From NCBI GenBank assembly GCA_963746185.1, contig CAVVAE010000004.1, positions 682,001 through 746,000 of the forward strand: 64,000 nt of DNA. The letters are read 5' to 3'. The notes beneath the pieces are model-generated. The model did no database searches. It was not told the DNA's origin and saw only the letters and a program-made list of their open reading frames with translations. This document shows positions 61,851 through 64,000 of the stretch, in pieces (positions within the stretch are counted from its first letter, which is position 1; each line of letters opens with the position of its first letter). The position numbers were made by a program, and so were the translations under genes. The stretch comes from CAVVAE01 sp963746185 (lineage in GTDB: Bacteria > Actinomycetota > Actinomycetes > Propionibacteriales > Nocardioidaceae).

Positions 61851-63044
61851 TTACTTGCTGATCTTGGTGACGCGGCCGGCGCCGACGGTGCGGCCACCTT
61901 CGCGGATAGCGAAGCGGAGGCCGTCCTCCATGGCGATCGGCTGAATCAGCTCGACGGACATCTCGGTGTTGTCACCGGGCATGACCATCTCGGTTCCCTC
62001 GGGCAGGGTCACAACGCCCGTCACGTCAGTCGTACGGAAGTAGAACTGGGGACGGTAGTTGTTGAAGAACGGCGTATGACGGCCGCCCTCTTCCTTGGAA
62101 AGGATGTAGACGTTGGCATCGAAGTTGGTGTGCGGCGTCGTCGAGCCAGGCTTGATGACGACCATGCCACGCTCCACGTCTTCGCGCTTCGTGCCACGGA
62201 GCAACAGTCCGACGTTCTCGCCGGCCTCACCCGTGTCGAGCAGCTTGCGGAACATCTCGATTCCGGTGACCGTCGTCGTCTGCTTCTCATCGCGGATACC
62301 GATGATGTCGACGGTCTCGTTGATCTTCACGATCCCGCGCTCGATCCGGCCGGTGATGACGGTTCCACGACCGGTGATCGTGAACACGTCCTCAACGGGC
62401 ATGAGGAACGGCTTCTCGGTGTCGCGCTCAGGCTGCGGAATGTGCTCATCGACAGCAGTCATCAGCTCGACGATGGACTCGCTCCACTTCTCGTCGCCGT
62501 TCAGCGCCGGGAAGGCAGCCACGCGGACAACGGGAATGTCGTCGCCGGCGTACTCGTACTCCGACAGCAACTCGCGAACCTCGAGCTCGACGAGCTCGAT
62601 GAGCTCCTCGTCCTCGACCATGTCGCACTTGTTGAGGGCAACGACAATCGCCGGCACGCCCACCTGGCGAGCGAGCAGCACGTGCTCACGCGTCTGGGGC
62701 ATCGGGCCGTCGGTGGCGGCAACCACGAGGATCGCGCCGTCCATCTGAGCCGCACCGGTGATCATGTTCTTGATGTAGTCGGCGTGACCCGGGCAGTCGA
62801 CGTGCGCGTAGTGACGCGACTCTGTCTGGTACTCGATGTGGGCGATCGAGATCGTAATACCGCGCTGCTTCTCCTCAGGCGCCTTGTCGATGTCGTCAAA
62901 GGCGAACTGGGGGTTCAGGTCGGGGAACTTCTCGTGCAGCACCTTCGAGATCGCCGCGGTCAGAGTGGTCTTCCCGTGGTCGATGTGGCCGATGGTGCCG
63001 ATGTTCACGTGCGGTTTGGTCCGCTCGAATTTGGCCTTCGCCAC
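61851..63044 (-). CDS. tuf: Elongation factor Tu
   Basis: A 397-residue EF-Tu with P-loop GHIDHGKTT at 18-26 and the NKCD motif in VVALNKCDMVEDEEL. The C-terminus GGRTVGAGRVTKI is canonical. It follows fusA by 63 bases. It is normally close to rpsJ; here a 5.8-kb block separates them. Confidence 0.99.
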   Translation of the reverse strand: MAKAKFERTKPHVNIGTIGHIDHGKTTLTAAISKVLHEKFPDLNPQFAFDDIDKAPEEKQRGITISIAHIEYQTESRHYAHVDCPGHADYIKNMITGAAQMDGAILVVAATDGPMPQTREHVLLARQVGVPAIVVALNKCDMVEDEELIELVELEVRELLSEYEYAGDDIPVVRVAAFPALNGDEKWSESIVELMTAVDEHIPQPERDTEKPFLMPVEDVFTITGRGTVITGRIERGIVKINETVDIIGIRDEKQTTTVTGIEMFRKLLDTGEAGENVGLLLRGTKREDVERGMVVIKPGSTTPHTNFDANVYILSKEEGGRHTPFFNNYRPQFYFRTTDVTGVVTLPEGTEMVMPGDNTEMSVELIQPIAMEDGLRFAIREGGRTVGAGRVTKISK

Positions 63045-63107
63045 TTGGACTTCCTCCTCGTTAGAACTTGACTCGTTACGTGTACGCCGGAAAGCAACCC
63101 TAGTGGG

Positions 63108-64000
63108 TCACTCGCCGCGGACCTTCTGGATGATCTCGTCGGCGACGCTCCTCGGAACCTCGGCGTACGAGTCGAACTGCATGGAGTACGACGCGCGACC
63201 TTGGGTCTTCGACCGCAAGTCACCAACGTATCCAAACATCTCTGAAAGCGGAACTAGAGCCTTGACCTGCTTAGCTCCACCGGGTGCTTCCTCCATGGCC
63301 TGGATGTGTCCACGCCTGGAGTTGAGGTCGCCGATGACTTCGCCCATGTAGTCCTCAGGTGTGGTGACCTCGACGGCCATCATCGGCTCGAGCAGCACCG
63401 GGTCTGCTCTGCGAGCCGCTTCCTTGAAGACCATGCGGCCGGCCATCTTGAAGGCCATTTCGGAGGAGTCGACGTCGTGGTAGGCGCCATCCTTCAACGT
63501 GACCTTGATGTCGACCATCGGGTAGCCGGCGAGGACGCCGAACTCCATCGCTTCCTGGATGCCCTCATCGACCGGCGGGATGTACTCGCGCGGGATGCGC
63601 CCACCCGTGACGGCGTTGACGAACTCGTAGCCACCGTCGCCGTCGCCACCTGTGGGCTCCATGTCGATGATGACCTTGGCGAACTGACCCGAACCACCGG
63701 TCTGCTTCTTGTGGATGTAGTCCACTTTCTGCACGGGACGACGAATCGTCTCGCGGTAGGCCACCTGCGGCTTGCCGACGTTCGCCTCGACGCGGAACTC
63801 GCGACGCATGCGGTCGACGAGAATGTCGAGGTGGAGCTCGCCCATGCCACCGATGATGGTCTGGCCGGTCTCTTCGTCAGTGCGGACCGTGAACGTGGGG
63901 TCTTCCTCGGCGAGCCGCTGGATGGCGACGCCGAGCTTCTCCTGGTCGCCCTTCGACTTCGGCTCAATCGCGACCGAGATCACCGTGGCGGGGAACGTCA
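63108..64000 (-). CDS. fusA: Elongation factor G, C-terminal part (cut by edge)
   Basis: The last ~297 residues of EF-G (domains III-V): TFPATVISVAIEPKSKGDQE, GMGELHLDILVDRMRREF, RGHIQAMEEAPGGAKQVKAL and EMFGYVGDLRSKTQGRASYS. The reading frame is open to the window edge, so the GTPase domain lies beyond it. Confidence 0.98.
   Translation of the reverse strand, partial: TFPATVISVAIEPKSKGDQEKLGVAIQRLAEEDPTFTVRTDEETGQTIIGGMGELHLDILVDRMRREFRVEANVGKPQVAYRETIRRPVQKVDYIHKKQTGGSGQFAKVIIDMEPTGGDGDGGYEFVNAVTGGRIPREYIPPVDEGIQEAMEFGVLAGYPMVDIKVTLKDGAYHDVDSSEMAFKMAGRMVFKEAARRADPVLLEPMMAVEVTTPEDYMGEVIGDLNSRRGHIQAMEEAPGGAKQVKALVPLSEMFGYVGDLRSKTQGRASYSMQFDSYAEVPRSVADEIIQKVRGE

Overview
The window is high-GC, gene-dense chromosomal DNA from an actinobacterium. 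Its gene order, codon use, leaderless-looking starts and actinobacterial families fit best with Propionibacteriales, near Nocardioidaceae (Nocardioides/Aeromicrobium type). That placement is an inference from gene content, not a database match. No rRNA, tRNA, CRISPR array or insertion sequence was recognised.

The backbone is the conserved translation superlocus, read leftward on the minus strand. It runs fusA (cut by the right edge), tuf, the S10 operon (rpsJ to rpsQ), the spc operon (rplN to rplO), secY-adk-map, infA-rpmJ, the alpha operon (rpsM-rpsK-rpsD-rpoA-rplQ), truA, rplM-rpsI-glmM, glmS-acpS-nnr-alr-hydrolase, and the t6A tRNA-modification genes tsaE-tsaB-rimI-tsaD. Lineage-specific blocks interrupt it. 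An ABC exporter, a DUF6328 gene and a GT-C membrane glycosyltransferase lie between tuf and rpsJ. DUF2630 and DUF899 genes lie between map and infA. A SufR-like regulator, folE and an FAD reductase lie between rplQ and truA. About 10 kb lies between truA and rplM: an RsmC-like methylase, a sigma factor with its membrane partner, UbiA, a disulfide reductase, ABC-F, HAD, GH43 and citrate synthase. About 7 kb between glmM and coaA holds a tautomerase, four related two-domain GNAT acetyltransferases, a two-component system and a small secreted protein.

Left end: a partial lipoprotein gene, then a SigE-family sigma factor translationally coupled to a single-pass membrane protein. The same pairing recurs at 30.9-32.6 kb.

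Most unusual points: ribosomal protein L4 carries about 155 extra residues ending in a small folded-looking module; several other ribosomal proteins also have long low-complexity tails; TsaE is fused to an N-terminal GNAT domain; the exporter ATPase gene has a one-base frameshift; and several intergenic palindromes and RNA-like hairpins (rpmJ-rpsM, rpoA-rplQ, upstream of rpsJ, regulator-folE) have no assigned role. Several genes start 6-7 bases after a TAnnnT-like -10 box, suggesting leaderless mRNAs.
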